DNA from: Eublepharis macularius
Lineage: Eukaryota > Chordata > Lepidosauria > Squamata > Eublepharidae
Assembly: GCF_028583425.1 (NCBI RefSeq)
Contig: NC_072795.1
Location: forward strand, 11,183,001 to 11,247,000
Direction: 5' to 3'
Length of the DNA stretch: 64,000 nt
A program made the translations under genes and the position numbers. Positions 48,101 to 58,810 of the stretch are shown here, in pieces (position 1 is the first letter of the stretch; each line of letters starts with the position of its first letter). The notes beneath the pieces were generated by a model, which searched no databases, was not told the origin of the DNA, and saw only the letters and a program-made list of their open reading frames with translations.

Positions 48101-48907
48101 CAGAGACCGACGCCCTAACCACTCCACTGCATGGACTTCAACTGGAAATGCTGGTGATCGAATGGGTGGGACGTTGTGCATGCAAAGCATCTGTTCTGCC
48201 ATTTTGCTACAGCTTTACCCACTCAGCAGGCAATACTGTGGCTGGACATCTTTGCCCATGCATTTGCAGGAAGAACGTTTTGCAGATTGCAGGTTTCTTG
48301 ATTGTAGTGTGGTGGGAACTGAAAATAATTGTTTCAAGTACTTTTGTTGACAGGAAGCAGCAGAACCAGAATAACAGGGCAGATATGGGCGCTCTTGTTT
48401 ATGTGGTCTCTCTTTCTCTCTCCCAACCAGCATCCTGTGAAGAGTTTGCTGCTCCTGCTCCCTCGGACAGCAAAGCGGATGGTAAGTAGTGTGTAATACT
48501 GCAAGCTTCCAGTGGGGGGAGCAAATGCCACTGCACATTAGCTGGGCTGGTTTATGGGGGAGGGGATAAGCCTTCAGTGTAAAGAACAGTCTAAGCTGTC
48601 TTGGTCAGTTGCTCAGCTATAGAAGTTATTTCCAAAGTCTTTGGAATGTATATTGTTTAATGTTGCTGTGTTTCTTGCAGAGGATGATGCGTGGGATCTG
48701 ATCACTTGCTTCTGCTTAAAGCCTTTTGCTGGGAGACCCATGATAGAGTGCAATGAATGCTTCACCTGGATTCATCTCTCCTGTGCCAAGATACGTAAAT
48801 CCAATGTGCCTGACATTTTTATCTGCCAGCGATGCCGTGATGCAAAGCAAGAGATCCGTCGTTCCAACCGAGCCCGCACTGTGCCACGCAAGCGCTTTTG
48901 TGACTGA
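43790..48907 (+). CDS. PHF13/PHF23-like PHD finger protein (6 exons, complete)
   Basis: Exons: 43790-43814, 43950-43993, 47043-47135, 47312-47900, 48431-48481, 48681-48907. GT-AG junctions, summing to 1029 bp (342 aa plus stop). Residues 28-54 ([20 protein letters not shown], then YIPYPNE) match the N-terminal block shared by PHF13 and PHF23. The C-terminal PHD finger has C4HC3 ligands Cys277, Cys279, Cys291, Cys294, His299, Cys302, Cys316, Cys319, with Trp297 where family members contact H3K4me3. The C-terminal tail (RRSNRART, residues 327-334) is closer to PHF13 than PHF23. The middle, mostly exon 4, is Ser/Glu/Lys-rich with a basic KKKK stretch (128-131), possibly nuclear localisation. By family it should read H3K4me2/3 in the nucleus. 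Human PHF13 is 300 aa and PHF23 403 aa. A third paralogue is the best reading; no gene symbol is assigned. Confidence 0.92.
44300..44925 (+). repeat. Degenerate GC-rich tandem array in intron 2 of the PHF-like gene
   Basis: The phrase GTTAATTCCTGTGAGGAAAT recurs in variants at about 44307, 44573, 44690, 44784 and 44900, with a weaker copy near 44476. Spacing is about 94-117 bp after 44476. Units also share GGTCAGTGTTGAC-like and GAGAAGAGGGGCGCGCG-like blocks and long G or C runs. It lies inside the CpG island. Confidence 0.65.
45277..45490. repeat. Palindromic dispersed repeat, complete
   Basis: The left arm begins 'gccgcgttggtctacagaag' and the right arm ends 'tactacagaccaacacggct', inverted versions of each other over roughly 75-90 bp. 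The centre holds 'gtgtaagctttcaagaggca'. This is the clearest copy of the family. The insertion at 7438-7559, with its 8-bp duplication, suggests a hAT-type origin. Confidence 0.72.
45779..46207 (+). repeat. Diverged 233-bp tandem duplication, intron 2 of the PHF-like gene
   Basis: 'ggttgctctccccatgccta' at 45779 recurs as 'ggttgctctccccgccacta' at 46012. The order of later blocks is repeated too: tctcttacagg/tctcttgtagg, 'agtaagagagagac', then 'tcctttaggagcatg'. The second unit is slightly shorter. Confidence 0.7.
46208..47042. other. Intron 2 remainder, nothing recognised
   Basis: No further exon or named repeat before exon 3. Confidence 0.4.
48030..48225 (-). mobile_element. SINE fragments in intron 4 of the PHF-like gene
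   Basis: 48065-48135 is the complement of a tRNA-like head ('gggatttgaaccagggtctc', then 'ccctaaccactccactgca'). 48140-48225 resembles the tRNA-Ala-like SINE ('gtgcatgcaaagcatctgtt'). Confidence 0.5.
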
Positions 48908-50290
48908 CTCTGGCTTGAGGGGTGGCTGGGTTCCCTTTAAAGTCAAACTGGATCCTAAAGAAGCAAGACAATCAAAATGCGGGAACTGATCCCCGGGCAG
49001 GGGCATGCTCCTACAATGAAAGTGGGGGTCCCCCTATGCTTTCAGACTGCAGGACAGTGAAAAGTATCTCAAGGCTGGTGGGCGCTGTTCTCTTCTTGAA
49101 AGAGCTTGTAGGTGATGCTGTTGATCTCAGGGTTACACCGGAGTAGCAGGTGCAAAGGTGCCTGGCAGACACAAGTGACTGGTTTGGTGGATTCCAGTGC
49201 ACAATGCACTACGTCAGCCAAAAAGCCTCTTTGCTATTCTGCAGATACAGCTTGGTGCCTTTCGTCAGTAAACTTAAGGGGGATTAGCCCAGATTTAGTC
49301 CTGGTGTGGTATAGTCGCCACTTGAGTTTGGGTGGTTATTACCCCAGTCATCTTAGTGCTTTGACAAAGCCCGAACCAACCCTTAAAACGAGTCAGTTTT
49401 CAGCGCCAGAAACCACTCTCTGAGATAAAGCACAGAGCTAAAGGCAGTTGGCCTTCCAAAGTACGAGGCGTGTCAGAAACAGCAGCTCCTGTTTCTTTAC
49501 TCATTGAATGGCAGCCTTGGCCAACTGGCATCCTACTTGGAGGTGGAGGTGATCGCTTCTGGCATGGCCCCAGTCCACTGATTGGAGGGCAGAGGCGAGG
49601 TGACTGTCTGCTCGATGTAAATATTTTGTACACAGATTCTTAGAAAACGGCTAGCTATATTTCCACATGTATCCTCCTCCCATTCTAGACTACCCGTTGC
49701 ACTACTGTCTTAGTTGAAAGAAAAAAAACAGGCAGTGTGGGAGAAGACCAAAGCTATTAGTGGAAGAGGTAATGGTGACTTTGCAAGTACAAAGAGGGGT
49801 AGGGGAGGTAAGTAACCATCTCCGTGGCAGTGAGCTGCACTGAAAAAAGCAGATTGGGTCCTGCTTTTTTTTTTCTTCAACTTTCTTTCCCTGCTCAGGA
49901 TCTTCCACCTGGGTAGTAGAGGAGGAATTGTAAAAGAAAAACCTGCTATGCAAACCACTGCTCCTTGTTCTCTTTTGGAGAGAAGGCTACAATCCAGCCC
50001 TCCAGACCTCTTCTTCGATCCCGTGTGCCTTCTCTGTCCTGCATTTCATTCAATAGCCATGCTTGAAACAAATCTCTTCTGCAAGATGGCTACTTAAGAG
50101 GGACAGGCTGCCCAGTTGTCGCGCTGCAGGAAGGCTCTAAGGACTTGCCCCATGGTTCAGTCGGTGTCCCCCTCCCCCCAATGTTTACACTTTTCTAGTT
50201 TATATAGTCACTTTCTATTAAAAGATGTACGGTAGTATATGCTGGCCCTTGTCTCCTGTTGAATGTCTGGAATTATATGTATAGAATAAA
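48908..50290 (+). terminator. PHF13/23-like 3'UTR and polyA signal
   Basis: No further exon is needed after the TGA at 48905-48907. AATAAA at 50285-50290, followed by an AT-rich stretch, is the likely polyadenylation signal and gives a 3'UTR of about 1.4 kb. Confidence 0.65.
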
Positions 50291-51066
50291 AATACTTTTA
50301 ATTATAACTATTAATCTCCTTTAATAATTTTTTAAATCACCATTCTTTATTTCACTGCAAGTTTGGGCAAGCGTTAACTTGTGGTGATGGTAGGCATAGT
50401 ACACCTTCCAATTTGTGTAAACTCGCTTGATTGCATTTGGGGTTAAATAAGGCCCTTGGCACTTGACCTCCCTTTCCATAATAGCTGCCTGTCAGGGCAC
50501 ATTAAGTAGTAATTAAGCATTAACAGTTGAGTGTTGAAGCGGTGAGCAGAAAACGCAAGTTATATCCTAAAAAGAATTTTCTACAAGGGAGGCAGAGGGA
50601 TGTTTGTGAATAAAAAGGTGCCATCTGATAAGCAGTCCCACTGCGAAAATGTTATCTACCAACTGCAAATTGGCATTTCTTTCAGATTAGTGCTTAAATG
50701 CTATTTTAAAAATTCCCTGTATTAAGGAGACAGATGGAGAACCTGACATCTGTACACTCAAATGATGTATGAAATGATCAGCCATCTGTTTTTTGACCAA
50801 GAGGCAGTACTGAACTGTTCCAATACATCTTTACCTAATTTTAATTTAATTTATTCAATTTATAGTCTGCCCTCCCCACACCAGCGGGCTCAGGGCGGAT
50901 CACAACAAAGCAGTCCCACTGCAAAAACGGCTGTACTGTGCGGGGGGTGGGGAATCAAACTGGCTCCTATTTTAAAGGGGGGGGGACCATAATCTGAGAT
51001 CAGGCTTTATATAATGCTGAGGTCTCAGCCCACAGGCAGGCCAATTAGAAGCCAGGAGGTAAAGGC
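50291..51066. other. Intergenic, nothing recognised
   Basis: 'tttatagtctgccctcccca' near 50860 may be a SINE-tail fragment. No gene is seen. Confidence 0.4.
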
Positions 51067-51074
51067 TCTATTCC

Positions 51075-51261
51075 TAGGGTCACCAGCCTCCAGGTGGCAG
51101 CTGGAGATGTGGAATTACAACTGATCTCCATGCCAAAGAGAGCAGTTCCCCTGGAGAAAATGGCTGCTTTGAAGGGTGAACTCTGGCATTATACCCCACT
51201 GAGGCCCCTCCCCAAACCCCACCCTCTCCAGGCATTTCCCAATCTGGACCTGGCAGCCCTA
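51075..51261. mobile_element. hAT-type MITE, family A
   Basis: Begins TAGGGTCACC and ends GGCAGCCCTA, flanked by TCTATTCC (51067-51074) and CCTATTCC (51262-51269), a 7/8 match. It has the same internal order as 957-1184. Confidence 0.82.
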
Positions 51262-51269
51262 CCTATTCC

Positions 51270-52560
51270 ACAAATGCATTCTGTGCCATTCTGTTCATCT
51301 ACCTGCTCTACAGTTTGCAAAGACCAGCAGCGGCTCCCTTCCTCCACAAGCCTGTCCAAGCAGAGACGTCTATATAAATTGTCACTAGGCTTGGCAGCCA
51401 ACGTTTTATTTCCTGTAGCCAACTACAGCAGCTGACCAGTTTTCCAAGAACCAAATTACAGGACACCTTAAAACCTAATACTGGAAGCAGATTACAGAAT
51501 TATCCCACTTTCAAAAGGGGGGGGTGAGAAAAGAGAAGTTGTTTCGTGGTAAACCAATGGGCTGTACATGCAGAAGGTGACCAAGTACTGCCACCTCCAG
51601 ATAAAAGGATCTCTCCTAAGGGCACAGGCCCTCAGGGCTGCCGCTTTCCAGAATAAGCAAGGCAGGGCTGAATGGACCAATGAGCCAACTCGCTATAAGG
51701 CCGCTTCATGTATCCAAGGCTGCAATCCTGTGCTGTTATGTAAGAAGCAGCACCATTAAACTGGGACTTGCTAAATAAATGTGAATATGATCCGACCCTG
51801 GCAGTGCTTGCCAGCACCTGAAAAATTCACCTTAGGCTTGGCTGGAAGCTACGGAGGTCTGGAACACAACAACACAAACTGTGCCTGTTGCCTTCTCCTG
51901 TACCAGACACCGGGGCCTCAGTGGCTTGGGCAACCAAGCTGCAATGTTCTGACCTGCTGCTGTTAGTACCTGTGCCAGGGGCTGTCCAGCCCTGATTTAA
52001 ATGATCAAAAATGGTGTGGTCTTTTAAACATTAACTTCTACCCGCTTAATAACTAAGAGAGGGGGAGCTGAAGTCTCCCACCCTTTCAGAGAGATCAAGC
52101 TGAAGGGGGAAGGGCTTCTGCTCCCTTCTCCAGGCCGCGAAATTTGCTGAAGAGGGGGCTCCTTACCGCCATCTCTGCCTTTGGTATCTTTCACTGGCAG
52201 CTTCTTTTCATGCCCTAGGATGGCTGTTGGCAGGAGATTGCTTAGGCAGGTACCCCATGGCAGGACCAAATGTCAACAAGGGGCATGGAATGGGGTCAGC
52301 CTGCTAACCCTGGGAGATCCTCCCAAGAGCAGCTTGCAGCTCCCACCCAAAAGACATCAAGGCCGGATTCCACCTACCAGGCACCACAGCCCCTGCAGCG
52401 TTAAAGAGTGGGAGCTGCTCCTGTGTTTTCAGAAGGATACGATAAATCCTTACCATTTAAGCATGTAAACATTTAATGGTTTTCATCCCCGATTCCCATT
52501 TCATGTCCCTTTTCCAACCACTCTATTCCCTGTTGCCTCTTCAGAGCTCATTTAAGATGA
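51270..52560. other. Intergenic, nothing recognised
   Basis: No coding exon or definable repeat is seen. Confidence 0.4.
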
Positions 52561-52564
52561 GTTT

Positions 52565-52770
52565 CAGGTGGGTAGCCGTCGATCTGCAGCAGAAGAGCAA
52601 GATTCGAGTCCAGTAGCACCTTAAGTGACCCACAAAGTTGCCACAAAGTATAAACTTTTGAGAGTCAATACTTCCTTTCTCAGGTATCTGATAAGTGTTG
52701 ACTCTCAAAAGTTTATACCCTGGAAACATAGTTGGTCTCTTAAGGTGCTACAGGACTCGAATCTCCCTCC
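52565..52770. repeat. Palindromic dispersed repeat, complete
   Basis: Left arm 'gtagccgtcgatctgcagca' and 'gagtccagtagcaccttaag'; right arm 'ggtctcttaaggtgctacag' and 'gactcgaatc'. An internal perfect inverted pair is 'actttgtggcaacttt'-adjacent 'aaacttttgagagtcaa' (about 52654) against 'ttgactctcaaaagttt' (about 52695). Confidence 0.65.
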
Positions 52771-52864
52771 TTCATGAGAAGAGCATTGGTCCTTATTTCC
52801 ATACACCTTCGTGCTCCTATTATGCCTTCAGCAGCACATCATAAGACCACACATTTTTCAAGGT

Positions 52865-53821
52865 GAATTTTTTTTTTATTTTACTCTTTTGCATAACAGT
52901 ACTCACAGCCAAACCAAAACACAGCATACAATCTGGCTGGCTCTGCCCTCTTACAAATGTTTGATAGTAAACTAAACTATTCTAAATAAAGTAGCAATTC
53001 TCAAAGTTGACTTTCAAAATATAAATGAAACATCATGTAAGAGGATATGTAGGAAAACGGCATCAATAGCTGAGATACAGACTCTCTTGTACTGAAACAG
53101 TAACTCAATTGAGAACAGCACAAAAAAAATATATCTTTAAAGGTGCAAGAACAGGAAACACCTCATTTTGTTCTCTGCAGAGCAACAGGACAAATATTGT
53201 GGATGACATCAGCAGCCTAGTCCCTCTGCATGCTTACTTAGGTATGAGGGCCACACAATTCAGTCGCACTGCAGATTTGAATCAGATCTTCCCGTTCTCC
53301 GGCTCTTGGTTATCCAGTCATTCATCCACTTCGGCCCAGAGTTTCTCACCACAAGAACTGTAGATTAAGGAGACGCATTTCTCAGAAAAGAACCATCATC
53401 TGCATACGTCTCAAGAATGATTAGCATTATCGATGAAAGCTGGTTGTGCAATGACCTTTGGCAAACAGAAGAGTAGCAATCGTACCCCTGCCCGCCAACC
53501 TGTTTCCAGAAGTGAGGAAAATCTGGCTGGGGTCAACATCATCTTTTGCAACAGGGAGGAGTCACTGTGGCAACCTCAAAACCTCCGCCCAGATCTAGAA
53601 CTAGAAGTATTGCTTGCTTTGCCTAGAAGTCCAAAAGGAAGGACGTATCTACTGTAGCTGTGCTGGTATTCAGGCAAAAGTAGGATATAGCAGGAATTCA
53701 GTCACCATTTGCAACTAACCATTTTTTCTGCAGTTGGGTTGAAAAACCAGAAGACCGTGTAAAGTTACTGGTGGAAGGCACATCTCTCAGGGACTGCAGA
53801 AGCTTGGACATCTCTGCAGCT
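52865..53821 (-). terminator. 3'UTR and polyA signal of the YqaJ-domain gene
   Basis: On the minus strand AATAAA lies at 52875-52880, about 940 nt after the stop codon, followed by a TGTGTGG stretch (near 52848) suitable as a GU-rich element. This supports a polyadenylated cellular transcript. Confidence 0.6.
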
Positions 53822-54958
53822 TTACTCTTCTTTAGCCCAAGCAGCGACATTTTGCTTCTGTTCCAGGTGTGGGACCACAGCATCAGTGTAGAACTTCTCC
53901 AGTTTGGGCACAGTGGAGTCCCAGAAAACAGGATCAAAATCCACCGGGGCAATGGCCGTCTCTTTGTTGGTGTGAACAACAAAATCTGCCTTCTTGAGGC
54001 CAGTCACGCCCATCTGGCACTGCACCTGTGTGTAATAGGGGTGGTTTTTCTTCAACGAGTAGGACTCACCCTCCTTCTTCAGGCAGAAGTCTTTGTCTTT
54101 GCAGGCATCTGTCACTGTCTTATCTCTGTGTTTATATGGACACTTGACTTCCAAAACGCTTAGCGGTTTACCGGTTTTTGCTTCTCTGACAATCCCATCA
54201 GGGCTGGCGGCAAGCCACGACTTATCCTTGTCAATGAAGATCCCGCAGTTGTCAACCGTCACCGACTTAGTCTTGGTCGACTTGAGCGCTTCGTATGCTT
54301 GTACGGCTTTCTTCTCATTCCGGACACCCCAAGACATGGCTGGGGTCATGACAGAGGAGCCCGAGTCCACTACAGCTTTCAAATAGGACTGTGGCACCTC
54401 AGAGCTCCGCCCATTCACAAACTTGCTGTTGGCAATTTTGGGGGCCACCGAAGCCGTGATGCGGTTTTCCCTCCATTTGTACCATTCGGGGTTTGTTCGC
54501 TGACCCCGTGTCTTGCTCTCGATTTCAGCCACATCTAGAGGAGGAGAAAAATCATTTGTTCTGCCTTGCTTCTTGGTTGCAGCCTGTGATGGGCGTGCAG
54601 CGCTGTCTGAGATCTCGGCGGCCACCGCATGTGATTTTCCTCCTCCAGAGGCAGTGGAGGTCTTAGCTCTGGCTCCACGGCTGCTCTTCGCATCTCCTTG
54701 GCTGCTGCTGTGCGCAGCTGTGGACCTAGTTTGGTAACTTTGCCCTGTTCCACTGGAGCTTGAGGCAGAGGTTAGCTTTTCTCCCTGTCCTCGTCTGCTA
54801 CCTTCAGTCTTCGCTGCCGGAGCACTTGAAGCTCTGCCGCCACCAGCTGTCATTTTGGATGAAGCTGAAGATCGAGGAGCTGACGGGGCAGCTTTTGGGG
54901 CTGTAGCAGCAGGCCGTGGGGAGGACACGCTGTCCGCGGTTTTCCTGGGCCTGCCCAT
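53822..54958 (-). CDS. YqaJ/lambda-exonuclease-type nuclease gene (378 aa, intact)
   Basis: A single uninterrupted coding exon. Residues 1-135 are low-complexity Ser/Ala/Lys/Arg-rich and start MGRPRK, which resembles an AT-hook core. About residues 155-378 form a YqaJ-type domain of the PD-(D/E)XK nuclease superfamily: RENRITAS (163-170), GVRNE (211-215), SPDGIV (252-257), LEVKCPY (269-275) and YYTQVQCQMGVTG (308-320). Asp254, Glu270 and Lys272 fit the metal-binding D...ExK core; Glu215 and Gln311 fit further conserved positions. Family members are 5'-3' exonucleases used in phage recombination and found in some animal mobile elements. No transposon ends, target duplication or partner gene are seen nearby, and a 5'UTR intron and polyA signal suggest a resident cellular gene. 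It is convergent with the PHF-like gene. The function is not known to me; a nuclear DNA role is inference. The ATG follows a splice acceptor closely and is the first in its exon. Confidence 0.85.
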   Translation of the reverse strand: MGRPRKTADSVSSPRPAATAPKAAPSAPRSSASSKMTAGGGRASSAPAAKTEGSRRGQGEKLTSASSSSGTGQSYQTRSTAAHSSSQGDAKSSRGARAKTSTASGGGKSHAVAAEISDSAARPSQAATKKQGRTNDFSPPLDVAEIESKTRGQRTNPEWYKWRENRITASVAPKIANSKFVNGRSSEVPQSYLKAVVDSGSSVMTPAMSWGVRNEKKAVQAYEALKSTKTKSVTVDNCGIFIDKDKSWLAASPDGIVREAKTGKPLSVLEVKCPYKHRDKTVTDACKDKDFCLKKEGESYSLKKNHPYYTQVQCQMGVTGLKKADFVVHTNKETAIAPVDFDPVFWDSTVPKLEKFYTDAVVPHLEQKQNVAAWAKEE

Positions 54959-54984
54959 TGCTTAGCTCTGGGGGAATTCTTGTT

Positions 54985-54996
54985 CTGCAAGTACAA
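54985..54996 (-). other. Splice acceptor before the YqaJ-domain coding exon
   Basis: On the minus strand 'ttattttgtacttgcag' precedes AACAAGAATT, giving an exon start at 54984, 26 nt before the ATG. At least one upstream non-coding exon is implied. A GTAAGA donor near 63860, next to slightly GC-richer sequence at the window end, and a GTAAGT donor near 59536 are candidates, both unproven. Confidence 0.6.
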
Positions 54997-57000
54997 AATA
55001 AAGAAAATGTAAACCAGCTTGCAAAAAGATACCTTCTAGACCAGTTAGTCCCTTGTGCTCGCAAGGCATTCATTCACTCTGCTTTACCACACATCGGATT
55101 GTATATATATAATAGAATGTTCAGGTCTCTTGGGTAAACTGGGATTAGGCCACTCGATAGGGGTTAGTTGTAACAAACGCATCTATCAAGTCGGCTCAGA
55201 TCCGCAATAAATAGGATTGTCATTATGATGCCACAAGAATGTCTCTGTACGTTGCTGAACTTAGCAAACTAAGGTTATAATCCTGTACACACTGACTTGG
55301 AAACAAGGCCCATTAAATACAGTGGGCCCTAAATATTTATAACTACCACCGTGCTGTCATTTTACTAGCCTTTCATGACTGAATAAAAGGAATTCCTTAC
55401 ATGATTCTGGATATGGCCGGGCTGATTTTACTAAGAATCAGATAGAAGCATTAGAATTCAACCCTTCTCAGCCATTGATTAATAAAAGTGATTTCATTAA
55501 GTGCCCATTTCTCCCTTCCAGGTGGCCAACCAAAATGGAATGCACAATGATTTTGCTGGAAATCCAGGTATTGTTGTGAGTCCAGGCAACAGGGTATATA
55601 AAAATATATATTGTTTAAATAATCTGATCCTTTTAAATTAAATCAGGTTTTTTTTAAAGTCCACACTTGTGAAACTGCTACCACGAGCCTTGATAAAACA
55701 TTTTTTTTTCTGTTTAAAAGAATCTACCAGGGTAAAAATAAGTGGCTTTGGGGATAAGCCATAAACATAAAATGTCATATACTGTATTTATTTAGCAGAT
55801 TGTGACTACACTTAAATTGTCAATCAAGAAGAATGGGCTGCTCTTTCCAGAATCAAACGTGTATGCAAGATTCCTGGAAATCTTCATGCAAGTGGTTTTA
55901 TTAATTCCCTTACATGTCCACAGAATTAAAACAGAAATCTCTAATTTCACAACTGTTACACAAGATGTAAGTTGTACTTTACAAAGCACCCTTGGAGTAC
56001 CTGATCAGATGTTTCTCTCCTATTGAAATCTAATGTAATTAGATGCTCTATTGAGCAGCAAAAGCATGTTCACACAATTACTATGCCCGCCTTCTCAATA
56101 AACATATGAATCAGAAAGCTGGGAGCTTGACAAACCAATGATTTTAAATAATCCATAACATAAATAGAGAAGAGGCTTGCCTCATTGGTTTTGGAACCAA
56201 TGTAGGTATTCAGAAATAGAGACTTGTTGGAAGAAGCTTTGAGTTCTCACACATTCAAGGGCTTGAGAAGACTCTGCCGTAACTGTACTGTCTGGGTAGC
56301 CTGTGGTTTTCCCACCCCCAGAAACTCAATATAGTATAACAGCTAAGAGCAGTGATGAGAGAGGAAAAGTAAAAAGTGTTTCTTCTCCCAGCCAACCACA
56401 CAAGCTCCCATGTCCTCTCAGAATATTTAACATTACTGTTGTTACCATACCCTTTTAGTTATTTCTAAGTCTCAGACAGGTGTGCCAGAAGTCCCTATTA
56501 TCATGGACTCCTCAAGGAGCCTGGGCCAAGAACAGGGTAGTAATTGTCACCACCAGTCCCTCTAGACTAACTCTAAGCTTAGAGACAGAGGAGCAGTCCA
56601 GCACTTCAGAGTGTTAGTTAAGAAGTCACCCCTGCAAGGAAGGATGCCTGCAGACAGAGTTGCACAAAAAACAATCATTTGATAGCAGAAGCCAAACAGG
56701 CCAAAGTATAGGATTCAGACTGAAGCCCCAGAATACAAATAATACTGCAGAAGTATAATTAATAAGGCTTATTAATGAATTGTGCAAAAGATTTCAAGTA
56801 CAGAAATTCTGCAAGACAGGAAAGAAAATAATAAAGCTAAATGCCTACTTCAAAGTATTGTACAGGCTTTGGGTACCTAACCCAGATGTTACCTTGCCAG
56901 GTCAAACCATGAAATTGTAACTGACGAAGGGAACTTTGACTCTCAAAAGTTTATAACCTGGAAATCATGTTGGTCTTTAAGGTGCTCCTGGACACAAATC
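54997..57000. other. Likely 5'UTR intron of the YqaJ gene or intergenic DNA
   Basis: AT-rich, with no coding exon or definable repeat. 56920-57005 carries an arm of the palindromic family ('ggtctttaaggtgctcctgg'). Confidence 0.4.
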
Positions 57001-57004
57001 TTGC

Positions 57005-57445
57005 TCTTAATTGTTTATTAATTTATTTATTTCATTTACAGTCCGCCTTTCTATCTGAGACTCAAAGCGGATTACATAGTGTGAGATTAGTGCAATCAGT
57101 ATCAAGGATATTTCCATAAACAATGTCATAGGATAAATCAATACAAGTTACATAGGATAATGTGAATACACAGAATAAATAAATACAAATAAATACAAAT
57201 ACATAGCATTAGCAAGGATCCAAAACAGGTTGAAGAGTTGCTGAAATAACATAATCCATTCTAGGACTGACATTAGACAACATGAAGCACAGGTAGTATA
57301 TAGGAGTATATATTTAAAGCAACAGATAATATGCAAAGCAACGTAGCAGAGAGGTCTATGGTCTCTAACTCATTAGTGAAGCATATGAGACACACACACA
57401 CCCCTCCCTACAATACTGCCCTCCTATCTTGAGTAAAAGGCCTTT
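57005..57445. repeat. Unassigned dispersed repeat of about 440 bp
   Basis: Same family as 42105-42475: it starts 'atttacagtccgcctttcta', then 'aaagcggattacatagtgtg', and ends 'gccctcctatcttgagtaaa'. Confidence 0.65.
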
Positions 57446-57544
57446 TTGAAAGAGACAGCAAACCACAAAGCAGCTCCACACTCGTGAAGAGCTCCTGGGA
57501 CACAGCCACAGAAATCATGTCCTATACTGCAAGCGTAGCTATCA

Positions 57545-57665
57545 GAGGAATGGAGCAGGGGTCACTGGGGGTGTGTGTGTGGGGGGAGGTAGGTGTTTCC
57601 TGCATTGTGCAGGGGGTTGGACTAGATGATCCTGGAGGTCCCTTCCAACCCTATGATTCTATGAA
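57545..57665 (+). mobile_element. CR1-type LINE 3' end
   Basis: The terminal block 'gggttggactagatgatcct', then 'ggaggtcccttccaacccta' and 'tgattctatga', is the CR1 3' end in sense orientation. It is severely 5'-truncated. Confidence 0.75.
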
Positions 57666-58585
57666 TAAAAGGTAACACATGGCTTAGTAAAAAAACAGCC
57701 TGCTTGGTGAGACTAATTTGCAAGTCTCAGCAGAGAGCATTTAAAGCAGGTCACAGACCCTCCCCTGCATAGAGGAAGGGGGAGGAGCCAGTCAGAGAGT
57801 TATGTATAAGCAAGCAATGCCTCCCCGCCCCCCAACATACTGCTGATGAGTTAGGAACTATAGACCTCTGGCTACTTCCAAGATGTTTTGGTAGACCTTT
57901 CATTAGGTATTTTGATTGGTAGCGATAAAAGCGTAGTACCACTATAGTTTTTGGAATCCTGCAGCAGGGAAGAAGACGTGGCATATAAACCCCTTAATCC
58001 GCCGTCCCTCCCCTACTTCAATGCAACGCAAAAGATGCCCGCTACTTGCTGCCTCCAGGAGGAGAGGTGGTGTCATCCAACCCCATTTATAACAAAAGGG
58101 AGATAATGAATCACTTGGCTGGGCAATTAGTTTTTGCTGTGCCCCCAGAGGCACACAGGAAGAGGGGCCTCGCTAGTAATTTATTTCAGTATTTTCTTTA
58201 TTCTGCCTGGGTCCCCGGAGGGGTGGCATATACCTTTCCCTAAAAAAGAAGTTGATGCCCATCTTTGGATAGAACGGCTTTAGCAGTTTTAATACACCGA
58301 ATAAACATCTAACAGCAGCCTAGAATGGTAAAAATAATCCAGCACCGCATAAATTTGACATGAACAGCTGTTAAAAAACCACTAAGAAATACTAAGAAAA
58401 CATCAAGAAAACACAAACGTGAAGCAAGAAGGACACAAGAAACATAATGGCTCAGCCCCCAAATCATCTAGTCTCCTCTTCAAAACCAGACCTGGAGGGA
58501 CAGCCTATTACAGCCATACAGAGTTTGATCAGTGGCACCTTAAAGAATCATCTATGAATTACTATTGCATAAGAATTATTATTGC
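57666..58585. other. Unassigned non-coding stretch
   Basis: No exon, RNA gene or definable repeat. Confidence 0.4.
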
Positions 58586-58588
58586 ATA

Positions 58589-58810
58589 TACTAAGAGCTG
58601 CCGTAGCATAGAGGTTGTTTGGCTGCGAATCAGCACTCTACTGGTTCGAATCCCACTCCTGCCATGAGCTCAGTAGGTGGCCTTGGGTAAGCCACTCCTC
58701 TCAGCTGTGTTATGGGGATAAAAATAGCACTACCTTGTTCACCACTCAGGGTGGGACACTAATCTGTCTAGAACAGTGGTATGGAAATGCAGTTATTATT
58801 CTTAAGCATT
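58589..58810 (+). mobile_element. tRNA-derived SINE
   Basis: A-box region 'ccgtagcatagaggttgttt' and B box 'tggttcgaatcccactcct', followed by the usual body 'ccttgggtaagccactcctc'. Confidence 0.7.
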
